28,168 nt of DNA from Gnetum montanum (lineage: Eukaryota > Streptophyta > Gnetopsida > Gnetales > Gnetaceae): positions 9,374 to 37,541 of the forward strand of contig MNCI01029318.1 of assembly GCA_015680685.1 (NCBI GenBank). The letters run 5' to 3'. The notes beneath the pieces were generated by a model. The model saw only the letters and a program-made list of their open reading frames with translations, did no database searches and was not told the origin of the DNA. Position numbers and translations under genes: made by a program. Each line of letters begins with the position of its first letter. Positions within the stretch are counted from its first letter, which is position 1. Of this stretch, positions 19,711 to 28,168 are shown in pieces.

Positions 19711-20092
19711 AAATTGCATGAAATGAAATATAAATGCATAAGAAAGAAAATCTCAAGTGTTGCAAGGAATGAATCAAAGAGCTTGTCTTTATTGCCAACA
19801 CAATGGTGTGCTCAGGTACATCAATGCTTGAATAAAGATCCGTTCACACTTAGACCTACTGCTGCAGGCACTTGGACAATATTCTAACTTTTGAATGGAC
19901 AAACTGCAAGAATTTTGCTACTTGACTGCTAAAACTTTACTCCCAATTGTGTGCCTGGGCGCAATATTTATAGACTTGAGAGTAACCCTGCAATATCGAT
20001 CACATCTTGGGCTGCGATATTGCATACCCAATATCGTGTACTTGATATCGCGGCCACCCTGATATCGGAGCATTGAAAAACATGATTTATCA
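19711..20092 (-). mobile_element. Truncated reverse-strand LTR of the same family
   Basis: On the minus strand it starts TGATAAATCATGTTTTTC at 20092. It continues through GATATC motifs (GCCGCGATATCAAG, CACGATATTGGG) and CTATAAATATTGCGC as TATA to GGATCTTTATTCAAGC and a diverged early U5. It stops near 19711 without the U5 end. The stretch 19659-19710 may still be copia (a degenerate N-F-x-K-S-N-A-K reading after the GAG-pre-integrase). No target duplication was found. Confidence 0.75.
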
Positions 20093-20389
20093 ATTACTAT
20101 TCCAATCAAGTATCAAAATATATCATTGTTTGCCTCCATTAACGCTTGGTCAATTTGTAGAGTCTATCATTATTTTTCATGAAAATGTAATATCTAGTTA
20201 GTAGAACATATAAGTCTTCAAATATAATAAAGTCTCATTTTATTTCTTTGATAATTAGATGTATTATATCTAAAATGACTAAAAGCATATCTTGTTTCCT
20301 CAAATGAAATCCTTATGAACCTCATGAATAGTTGTAACCTTTTGACTTATGGATGTGTCATGTCTAGGTTCTTGCTTTCATTATTACAT
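20093..20389. other. AT-rich stretch between retroelement pieces
   Basis: No domain is readable here. It may be eroded copia integrase/RT sequence or a spacer left by deletion. ATGs such as the one at 20315 lead into frames that only become meaningful in the RNase H tail downstream. Confidence 0.4.
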
Positions 20390-20630
20390 AGAACAATACC
20401 TATTTTAAGATTGGTATATGGTATTTTAATTTGTTGCTATAAGTTCAACAAATTCATAGTACATTACATCCAACATGCTTTTATAAAAGGTTTCATAGAG
20501 CCTATATACATCAACAATGCTAATTAATGGGCTAGTGGTCTTACTAAACTACCCAATGTTAAATACTTTAAAAATATATGTTTAAGGATTTTAATTTCAA
20601 TAATAAATCTCTAGTTTATTTGATGGAGGG
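20390..20630 (+). pseudogene. Ty1/copia RNase H C-terminus and polypurine tract
   Basis: The reading KFIVHYIQHAFIKGFIEP, then IYINNAN, a stop, and SGLTKLPNVKYFKN matches the copia RNase H end (VHYIR..F..G.I.P.Y....Q.AD..TK). The stop falls where Gln is usual (TAA for CAA). Seven in-frame codons are intact between VHY and GFIEP. GGAGGG at 20625-20630 is a PPT lying directly before the LTR-like TGTTAGAAAT. RT and integrase are missing. Confidence 0.75.
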
Positions 20631-21576
20631 TGTTAGAAATATCAAACATTATTATTTTTCATTGTATTTTCATAACCATATATAATCATGATGTTTCTTA
20701 TTCATGGCCATAACTATTAATTCTAATATTTTAACTCTTTCTTATAAAAATTTACATGTAAATTATAGTTGATAGAGTTAGTGCTGATTGCAAGTTTTGA
20801 TCTAGGATGAAGATAAGGAGAAAAAAAACATTAAACTATTTTGGCTCTTTTTTATTTGTATTCCAAATATGTATTATTATTATTTTAGAATTGATGGGTG
20901 CATGTACTTTTTTCTAGTCCTAATTCACCATTTTTTCATTAATCCTTTCATTTTCTCTTTAAGGAATGACTTTTCAATGCCCCTTAGTATTTTCCCAATC
21001 AATTCCTATTTATTTCAAGGCCATACGAAGTTGTAAATGAGTGTATTTCTAAGCAATAAAATTAGTTGCAAATTTTTTCAAGACCCCATAGGAGTTTCAG
21101 CTATTCATCTCAGTATTTTCAATTGCAAATATTACCAACTCTATTACCATATCAATATTTTATCTTCATAAAGTCATTAACATTGTTATTAGTTCTTTGT
21201 CATCAACAATATCAAAACTTACTAAATCAACATCTTAGTGCTCTAATAAAATAATTTTTAGATTCAAGTAAAGACCAAAAATCACCTAAGTACCCCCTCC
21301 TTTATTTCATGATATATTCAAGATAAGTGATTCAACAATTAACAATAGAGAATTGTTTTCTTCACAATCAACAATAGTTAGATTACTTGTGTCTTTTTCA
21401 AATGTTAAATAGTTAGACATTCCATTATATATCTATATTCATGTACATCATTTTACCTCAGAAAATTGCCTTGAGAGTCTCTATTTTGATTTTGAGTTCA
21501 ACCATATTTATTACAGAGAAATTCCTAGTACCATAATTTTTAGCCATATCACAATTTCTTAGAAAAAATCCTAACA
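20631..21576 (+). mobile_element. Ty1/copia 3' LTR, right end tentative
   Basis: It starts TGTTAGAAATATC right after the PPT. A polyadenylation-like AAGCAATAAAATTAG lies near 21051. The end is set at CTAACA (21571-21576), the exact complement of TGTTAG, but this is a choice. An earlier end near 21230 is possible. It does not resemble the LTR at 6077-6596. Confidence 0.5.
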
Positions 21577-22346
21577 AATAGAAGTAAGATACTATATGAT
21601 CAAAAACTCAATCTATTTATTACTACATTTGGAACGCCATTACATTAAGACCCATTAACTTAGAAATATGGGAAGAGCAGACCCACTAGTGTAGGACCAT
21701 GAATAGAAAACTTGGCAAGGCAATGTGAACAAATTATGTTCCTCATTAGATATAAAAGACTCTAACATGTAATACTAAATAATAATATTTTATCTATAAC
21801 ATTCTAGGAAGCCTATACACTTAAGAGAAATCATATTTTATCTATAAAGCAACCAAGTTTACCTCCTTATTACACAACTTTAGATATCATATTTAACCTT
21901 GTTTGGTTCTACTTTATACATGTGTGCTCCTTGAACTTTATATAACATAATTCTTGAAATTTTATTACGTGAATTCATACCCAAGTTCATCAACAAAACA
22001 AACTATACACTTGCATGTATCTCTTCTATTAACATTCAACATTTATTTAAGCATTTGAATTTCTACCACACTGATATATTGTTCTTACTTTTGTTACATG
22101 ATGTTATGTAACCTGGATGCAGCAACATAGAATATATATTGCAGAGGAATTGGAAATCTTCATAAAAAAACAAAGATGATGGATAAATAATGAACGAAGT
22201 GCGAGAAAATTCATCCTTGTAGACAACTAACTGAATGTGAATTGCGGAAGGAAAACAAGAATGAAAGGTCCGTTACAAAGCTTTTCCAAACTTCTAGCAG
22301 TGATTAGCGACTATGCATGTGATGACTGACACGTCAGCTCAATCAT
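21577..22346. other. Unassigned AT-rich DNA
   Basis: No ORF, LTR or RNA gene could be supported. TGACACGTCAGC at 22326-22337 contains an ACGT core of the kind bound by bZIP factors, but single sites are common by chance. Confidence 0.5.
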
Positions 22347-22499
22347 TTACAGTGGATTGGATCTTGTATCTTTGGAGTTGTGGCCCTGAGATGGCAATTT
22401 TGCAGGTTTGATCGTAAGAAGGTCAAGCTCTAATTCCGTCATCTTGAAGAAGAGGCACGGGCAATACCAATGACGAAAGTAATATGTAGTCCATGCCAT
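22347..22499 (-). CDS. Small ORF, 50 residues, doubtful
   Basis: On the minus strand ATGGCATGG at 22499 opens 50 codons with an aromatic, Cys-containing N-terminus (MAWTTYYFRHWYCPCLFFK) and a later ELELDLLTIKPAKLPS. I do not recognise it. It lies downstream of a minus-strand TATA-like site at 22764-22774 and could be the end of a decayed gene whose other exons are lost. Chance is the simpler explanation. Confidence 0.2.
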   Translation of the reverse strand: MAWTTYYFRHWYCPCLFFKMTELELDLLTIKPAKLPSQGHNSKDTRSNPL

Positions 22500-22651
22500 T
22501 GGTTAATGAATAAATGATGGATAAGCAGTTTAGAAGACAAGTCTATGCTTGACTATGGAGTCCACACATTTATGACAATACGACACAGTCAAGAACGGGG
22601 TTGTGGGCACACCTGTGTTCTAACACAGAAATTGAAAGCATGTTTGAAAAG

Positions 22652-22774
22652 CTAAAAAATCGCCCACGGCAGGAATCTAAAGAAACTCAGAAACAGAGAC
22701 AAATCCATAAGAAATAAAAGAAAACAGAGGAAATAGACTCCTCCCTCTCACGGTGAATCAGAGGTTTATTTATA
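22652..22774 (-). promoter_or_regulatory. Minus-strand TATA-like site with short hydrophobic ORF
   Basis: TATAAATAAAC on the minus strand (22774-22764) is followed about 55 bp later by an ATG at 22708. It opens an 18-codon ORF, MDLSLFLSFFRFLPWAIF, which resembles a membrane anchor or signal start, and stops at 22652. It could be the first exon of a decayed gene or a chance arrangement. Confidence 0.25.
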
Positions 22775-23683
22775 GTTTGCACATCAAAACAAATCAGATT
22801 TTCAGGCAAGGATTATAGCTGATATTCAGAACATCGTCGTTTACTGTTATCTCCGGTAATATTAGGATCACTAAATTAAGGAAATTTTTCTTCTTCCATT
22901 TTCTCCTGGGTGACTCTTAGAATCTTGAGCAAATTTGCATGCATCAACAACGGTCATACCGATAACGTGGAAAAATAACATGACCAGGGCAGACCCACTG
23001 GAATGGGGCCATGACCCTGTAAAGTAAAAACAAGACAAAATTGAAAACTTTAATTTCCAGACTGAACGTGGCTAGTCCGTCACTGATTGGTGAAGTAAAA
23101 GTCACCAGATGGGGAACCCCGTGAGGAGAACTCTTCCGCCGTGAAAATGCTAATGATGTTTCAATTACACGTTTGGGCACATTTTTCTTTTTCAAAAGTT
23201 TTACACATTTTCCTTTCTGTTTTTTTCCCTTATTGCTTATGTGGATTTCACGGTAAAACTATTTTTGGGTATTTAAGTGCTTTTTGCCTTAGCACATATG
23301 TGTTTGGTTTCATAGCAAAATTGTGTTTTTGGGCTTGTCTAAGTGCTAAGAACCGAATGCACAGAATGTAAGAGCTGTGTTTTGGGCACATGAGCTAGGT
23401 TTTCCCCAGGCTGGACCTTTTTTCCCGTCTTGACGTGTCTACAGTGATAATATTTGCAACACGGCAGTCAATGATTGATGACAGGAAAAGAGTCGGAACA
23501 ACATAAACGCCCCACAATTTCGGTGCACTTGTACTATTGTTATTATTGTTATGTCAAGACTAAATGATTTTACATTATATATATGATCCCTCCATCCCAG
23601 TGTACTTCCATAGATCTGACAAATTTGTGTGTTAATTGGAGTGCCCTTTTATCTCCATAATAAGCAACTGCAAGTTTGGTGAG
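22775..23683. other. Unassigned DNA upstream of the LRR pseudogene
   Basis: Open stretches at 22944-23195 (minus) and 23141-23371 (plus) have no domain; the latter is Phe/Cys/Leu-rich from T-rich DNA. A short TTATTATTGTTATG repeat lies near 23537. No TE boundary was identified. Confidence 0.5.
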
Positions 23684-23738
23684 CATGGAGTTATTCGGTT
23701 GCAGTGTTCATGATGATAATAGTGCCATGTTATCTTAA

Positions 23739-24840
23739 ATGGAGATTCAAGCTTTGCTGGATATCAAGGCACGCATCACACATGATCCATTCCATATGCT
23801 TAGCGGCTGGAATTACAGAGGCCGTCATCAACTATGCTCCAATTGGAATGGATTTCAATGCTCTCATGATCATCAAAGAATCGAATCCCTGAATTTAGAT
23901 TTCGGTGGAGATGTCGTGGGGGAAATTTCTCCATCTATTTGCAATCTTACGTTTCTAATCAATCTGACTATGCCAGGCTGCATCCCTAGGCAAATTGGTA
24001 TGCTAAGGTATCTGCAGAATCTAAATTTGTCTGGGAACCCATTTCAAGGTAATGATTCTTTCCAATCCTTAATGCAGATAATTATGAATTATTTACTAGT
24101 TTCTTTTGTTATCTTATACGGAATTGCTATCATCTTGTTTCCTCCACTGTTATAACCTCATACAAGAATTTTTAGGTAACATTCCTTCAGAGCTGGGTCG
24201 GATCACGCAGCTAAATTCGTTGCCCCTAAGTAATAACAACTTTCATGGCGACATCCCCGATGCATTAACAAATTGTTCTTCTCTTGGAAGTTTGATAGTG
24301 TCTGGAAATGCGTTTTCGGGTTCCATCCCTCAATGTATCTGCCAGCTTAAACATCTCCAAGAACTGGACTTCAGTTTTAATAATATGCAGGGCCAGATCT
24401 CGTTGTGTTTATCCAACGGTTCTTCTCATGAGAAGTTGGATTTATTTTCCAATTCCTTGAGAGGCATCTTACCTGCGTTCCTGTCGGCTCTCTCAAACCT
24501 TGGGGAGTTACAAATGGGCAGCAAATTAGGAGAAGAAGGTGGCCTTGCAGGTGCGATACCTGGCACTGGGGAAACTTGTCCCAGCTCATGTTTCTAAACT
24601 TGCAATCAGACCAGATCAATGGCTCTATTCCTTCAGAGTTTGGGAAGCTACTGTCTCAAAGCATTGAATTTAGGCCACAGTAAGCTGGAAGCGGCCATTC
24701 CTGCATGGATAGTCAATTTAACAAACCTACAGGTTCTTGATTTATCCAACAATCAATTTCAGGGCGGCATTCCAGCACAGCTGCAATTGCTCAAGGGATT
24801 CCAATTTCCAACACGTTTGGGATACCACTGCTGGTGAATC
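23739..24840 (+). pseudogene. LRR receptor-like gene fragment, broken
   Basis: The product resembles extracellular parts of plant LRR receptor kinases or receptor-like proteins. Exon 1 (23739-24048) gives an N-terminal cap (ALLDIKARITHDPF, then LSGWN and CSNWNGFQC) and the first repeats (IESLNLDFGGDVVGEI). A 127-bp intron follows, and exon 2 (from 24176) continues in phase: GNIPSELGRITQLNSL, LSNNNFHGDIP, VSGNAFSGSIP, LDFSFNNMQGQI. Breaks: the signal peptide is absent, with TAA directly before the ATG. One indel near 24540-24565 and another near 24650 put the repeat LSQLMFLNLQSDQINGSIP in a different frame. The original frame resumes with LKALNLGHSKLEAAIP and LDLSNNQFQGGIP and ends at about 24835. 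No transmembrane segment or kinase follows. Confidence 0.85.
24049..24175 (+). other. GT-AG intron in the LRR pseudogene
   Basis: CAAG|GTAATGATTC opens the intron and TTTTTAG|GTAACATTCC closes it. Joining 24048 to 24176 restores NPFQGNIPSEL with no frame change, exactly matching the LRR consensus. The intron is T-rich and 127 bp long. Confidence 0.85.
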
Positions 24841-25003
24841 GAATATCAATACCCAATGGATCCTACTTTCTATCTCGCCCGGACTTCCTTTAGGGATGAG
24901 CAACGGCCCTCTTGTCCATGGTATCGAATGGACTTTCATGGACACAAATGCCTATCATCCTGAAACTTTGAAGATGATTTTCACCCGGAAAGGGCCCTAG
25001 AAC

Positions 25004-25090
25004 GAGGAGCACAAGGAGAACCTTAGTAACATCCAATTTTTGATTGATTGTAGATGGCCCCAAAAGAGGAGCACAAGGAAAACCTTCGTA
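25004..25090 (+). repeat. Direct repeat, period 62 bp
   Basis: GAGGAGCACAAGGAGAACCT at 25004 recurs as GAGGAGCACAAGGAAAACCT at 25066. GGGCCCTAGAAC and GGCCCCAAAAG also align upstream of the two copies. It lies at the join between the LRR pseudogene and the retroelement-type ORF. Confidence 0.75.
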
Positions 25091-27883
25091 GGGAGCAGCC
25101 AAATACCCAAGAGGTGGTAGGGGCCAACAAGGTGAGCATGCGGTGCATGAGAAGCATCCATCAAGAGGCTCTTATTATTGGGCAATTGGGCAATCAGTCA
25201 AGGAGAGGCTGCAAAACCCCAAGTTCCCATGTAGGGACAACATCTCACATTGCCCACACACTGCCTTGAAGCCATTCAAGAAAAATCCACATTGACCATG
25301 ATCATTGTGGAGATGAACTTTAGCCCATTTATGGAGTTTGCTCCAAAGTTAGTTCAAACACAACTTCAGGTGTCACCCTTCTAGCCTATTCTTTCAAACA
25401 ATGGCAAGTGGTATCTTGGCAAAACATACCAATTTTAGCACAACAAAGAAGAAGACACCACTGTCAACATTTGTGGAGTCAATGTTTCATTCTTAATCAA
25501 AGCAATTGTAGATGCTCTTAATTTGCCAAATGAAGGGGCTAAGCTAGCCCATCTGTCCACGAGATCTGACCCCAACACTAGAAAGTTGTGGCTGAGGTGG
25601 GCATATGGCAAGGATGATAAAACATATAGTGAATTGACTCTGGAAGAGAGGACCTACTTCAAGATAGGCACGTATCATCTCTTCCCAACCAAAGGTCTTG
25701 ACAGAATTTCAATATATATGGCCAGGGGAAGTGTCATACTAATGGGCAAATACATGGCCAACCTTCCCTAGTTGTATTGTAGAGAAATTCAAAGGCGATT
25801 TGAAGAAAAGAAGGCAGGGAAGCCCACACTTCCATTCCCTTGCCTAATTTGTGCAAGTGCGCTAGAATCCTAGGGTACACAAATGACATCCCTAGGAAGG
25901 CTCAGAATGCTTACTTCGATGAATTACTTAAATAGGCAAGACCGAGGAAAGATCTTAGTGAAGAACAAGAATTAGAAAAGGAAGCAGAATTTAAAAAGGA
26001 AGAAGAAAAGGAGCCTGAACAGCATCACGAAACACAAGTTCCACCACCACCGCCACAAGACTATAGGCTGGCAATGAGCCATTTACAAAAAATTGCTGAA
26101 ACACTTAGTTGGGGAAGCAGAGAGAAATCCAACCTCTTTAAAGTCATCAACGACACCGTGCAGCCCACTATTTTGGCAAATATAACAAGGCGACAGATCT
26201 CATTGCAATATATGCGGCCAGGGGAAGTGTCATACTAATGGACAAATACATGGCCAACATTCCCTAGTTGTATTGTAGAGAAATTCAAAGGCGGTTTGAA
26301 GAAAAGAAGGTAGGGAAGCCCACACTCCCATTTCCTTGCCTAATTTGTGCAAGTGAGCTGGAATCCTAGGGTACACAAATGACATTCTAGGAAGGCTCAG
26401 AACGCTTACTTCGCTGAATTGCTTAAACCGGTAAGACCAAGGAAAGATCTTGGTGAAGAACAAGAATCAGAGAAGGAAGCAGAACCAAAAAAGGAAGAAG
26501 AAAAGAAGCTTGAACAACATCACGAAACACAAGTTCCACCACCACTGCCACAAGACTATAGGCTGGCAATGAGCCATTTACAAAAAATTGTTGAAACACT
26601 TAGTTGGGGAAGCAGAGAGAAATCCAACCTCTTCAGAGTCATCAACGACATTGTACAGCCCATCATTTTGGCAGATATAACAAGGGGGCAGATCTCGTTG
26701 CAATCAATAGAAAAATCTTAGTGGTCGCATCAAATCTTTGGTAACGTCACATCCTTCCAAGTGATGCTTGAAACAGGGGAAGGTGCCACAGTAGTGGTCA
26801 TGCAGCATCAAGATGCGGTGGGTGCAACAAAGGTGATAACATATCACATTAAAGAGTCTTTCAATGTGTCTGTTGTGCCTCCAGTTGATTTGACTAGGAC
26901 AAGAGATGCATAGATGCTTATTGGGACTTTCATGAATCATGCATATCATAAGGATGTGTTAGATTGCTTGCTGTAAATAGGGCAAATAATGATCACCCTA
27001 TTTGACATCCTCAGTGATGTCACTGTAGCACAATCAGATCTCATCGCTACTAAAGAGAAGCTGGTCATGGTTAAGGTCAAGGCAGAACACGTGGAGGCTA
27101 AGGTGTAATGTTTACAATAAGAGCTAGCTGCCCTGAGAGCTGAAAGATGGGACTCTACCCAATTTATTGCACCCAACCAACTAGATCTATTTTGAATAGA
27201 GCAACTAAACAAGTTGATTGAAGAGAACAAAGTTGCCAAGCGAGCAAGAAAAGGAGAAGGCAGTTTGAAATGCCTCTACTGCAAAAGCACAACCTTATGC
27301 TCATAAAAAGGCACTAACCATCACCCAGGAAGAAAATAAATAGCCTGTTGTAGAGAACTCAAGATTGACCATCATTGAAAAATAAAAGAATGTTCTGAAA
27401 GAAAGTGTCCATTAGTTAAGAGAACAACTAATGAGAGTTAACCAAGATATCAGTAGATTGGACAAGGAAAATAGAACCCTCTCAATGGAGGAGGTTTGTG
27501 TCATTTGACAAAAGTCTGCAATCAAAATAAGCATGTGGCAGAATGAGGTCAAGAAACATGAAGAGTTGAAAGAACACTTCTGGGACTAGGTAGGCATGTA
27601 CAAGCAAATAAATGAAAAAGAAATCTAAATGGGTAAAGCCCACATTGGGTCCATGATAGCACAGAATTCTGGTTGGCAGCTAATTCTTGATAGTTATGCA
27701 TTGGTCCATCAAGTGGAAGTGAAGAATAAATAACTACAAATTGAGAATTTGAAAGAATATATGGTGTTGGCTAACCTCAGATATGCTAACCTTGCCATGT
27801 TAACAGTAGATTGATCTAGAAGTGAGCTGGAGAAATAGGTAGTGACCACCTATGCATTATACGAGAAAGAGTTTGCAGACAGG
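25054..27883 (+). pseudogene. Long degenerate retroelement-type ORF, unknown protein
   Basis: ATG at 25054 (MAPKEEHKENLRREQ) begins a reading traceable to about 27880 through many stops. The first part has NNGKWYLGKTYQF, ICGVNVSFLIKAIVDALNLP, ERTYFKIGTYHLFPTK, GSVILMGKYM and KPTLPFPCLI. That layout recalls the Pfam family of putative plant transposon proteins (PF20167-like), from memory and not proven. A Lys/Glu-rich then Pro-rich linker (EKEAEPKKEEEK; VPPPLPQDYR) follows and is duplicated. The C-terminal third is charged and helical (LRAERWDSTQF, EEVKKHEELKEHFWD-like), suggesting coiled coil. No protease, RT or integrase motif is present. It ends at the LTR at 27884, so it may be an extra ORF of a Ty3-family element or a separate element hit by the LTR. 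Confidence 0.5.
25711..26702 (+). repeat. 496-bp tandem duplication inside the degenerate ORF
   Basis: GGCCAGGGGAAGTGTCATAC starts at 25720 and again at 26216. The two units (about 25711-26206 and 26207-26702) then run in parallel to CAGATCTCATTGCAAT and CAGATCTCGTTGCAAT. By eye they are roughly 95% identical, differing mostly by transitions. A period of 496 is not a multiple of three, so the duplication itself shifts the frame. The second copy has an open stretch at 26419-26721 that the first lacks. Confidence 0.9.
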
Positions 27884-28168
27884 TGATGAGACGCGATATG
27901 CACAAGCCGCTATATCGCATCCCCTGCGATATCGCGTCGTTCCCTGCGATATCACGTACGTGATATCGCAGTCTGCCGCCAAATCTATAAATAAGAGGCG
28001 GCACTCCCCTCATTTCACATAATAGGCACAAAGTAGCGAAGCTCTGGCGGATTGATCACCCCAGAGATAGAATATTTTCCATGTGCCCACAGTAGGAGTC
28101 CCCCAAGTGAACGGTTCTTTATTCGAGCAGCTTTGTACCTGAACGCAAGTTGTGTACGGCAATAAAGA
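27884..28168 (+). mobile_element. Ty3-family LTR, running off the window
   Basis: It starts TGATGAGACGCGATATGC, has three intact GATATC cores (27928, 27948, 27962) and two decayed ones, then AATCTATAAATAAGAGGCGG as TATA. GGATTGATCACCCCAGAG, GAATATTTTCCATGTGCCC and TTCTTTATTCGAGCAGC match the minus-strand LTR at 15815-16797 closely. The window ends in R/U5, so whether it is a solo, 5' or 3' LTR cannot be told. Confidence 0.88.

Noticed and set aside
21674-23010. GCAGACCCACT shared near 21677 and 22989, each followed by CCATGA, as possible repeat ends
   Set aside because: The shared stretch is 11 bp plus 6 bp and similarity does not extend, so it is too weak to define an element.
24106-24175. 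ATG at 24106 as the start of a separate LRR gene
   Set aside because: It lies inside the intron; splicing 24049-24175 joins the flanking repeats exactly.
26946-27239. 97-codon minus-strand ORF rich in Ser, Cys and Thr
   Set aside because: It is the antisense of the charged helical part of the degenerate plus-strand ORF, with no domain of its own.

Overview
The window looks like nuclear DNA of a land plant with a large, repeat-rich genome. Evidence: nested LTR retrotransposons, a tRNA-derived SINE of the kind common in plants, a telo-box/TATA promoter, and a plant-type LRR receptor-like pseudogene with a short GT-AG intron. A conifer or other gymnosperm is possible, but the species cannot be fixed from the sequence. 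Most of the 28 kb is transposon remains. Only one coding gene looks intact (3909-4298). No tRNA, rRNA or CRISPR array was seen, and nothing here is bacterial. There is one ambiguous base (N at 43).

Layout. 1-109: two fragments of one LTR family in inverted orientation, meeting at the N. 144-401: a 48-bp tandem repeat. 402-3482: AT-rich DNA holding a complete SINE (2769-2986, minus strand, 11-bp target duplication) and a small LTR-like unit (3176-3482). 3757-4298: a GC- and CpG-rich gene island with TATA box, telo-box and an ORF for a 129-residue protein with a mitochondrial-type N-terminus and an acidic tail. 4299-6076: gene-flanking DNA with small duplications and two SINEs arranged tail to tail.

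6077-20092 is a nest. A Ty1/copia element (LTR 6077-6596, primer-binding site, gag, protease, GAG-pre-integrase) was hit by an LTR now present as a solo copy (7208-7993, target duplication AAGCC). It was also hit by a complete 10.96-kb Ty3/gypsy element of Athila/Tat type (8691-19653, target duplication AAAGG). That element keeps both LTRs, PBS, gag, protease, RT, RNase H, integrase and a polypurine tract, but is full of stops and frameshifts. A younger reverse-strand LTR of the same family (15815-16797) lies just after its integrase. A truncated reverse LTR follows (about 19711-20092), then the RNase H tail, polypurine tract and 3' LTR of a copia element (20390-21576). That 3' LTR does not resemble the 6077 LTR, so it is probably a different element.

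21577-23738 is mostly unassigned, with a weak minus-strand promoter-like segment. 23739-24840 is an LRR receptor-like pseudogene. 25054-27883 is a long degenerate retroelement-type ORF with a 496-bp tandem duplication and a coiled-coil-like C-terminal part. It ends at another forward LTR of the Ty3 family that runs off the window (27884-28168).

The recurring element is the Ty3-family LTR, seen eight times. Its U3 carries an array of palindromic GCGATATCGC-like motifs just upstream of the TATA box. This array is the most interesting structure in the window. I found no convincing new multi-gene system.
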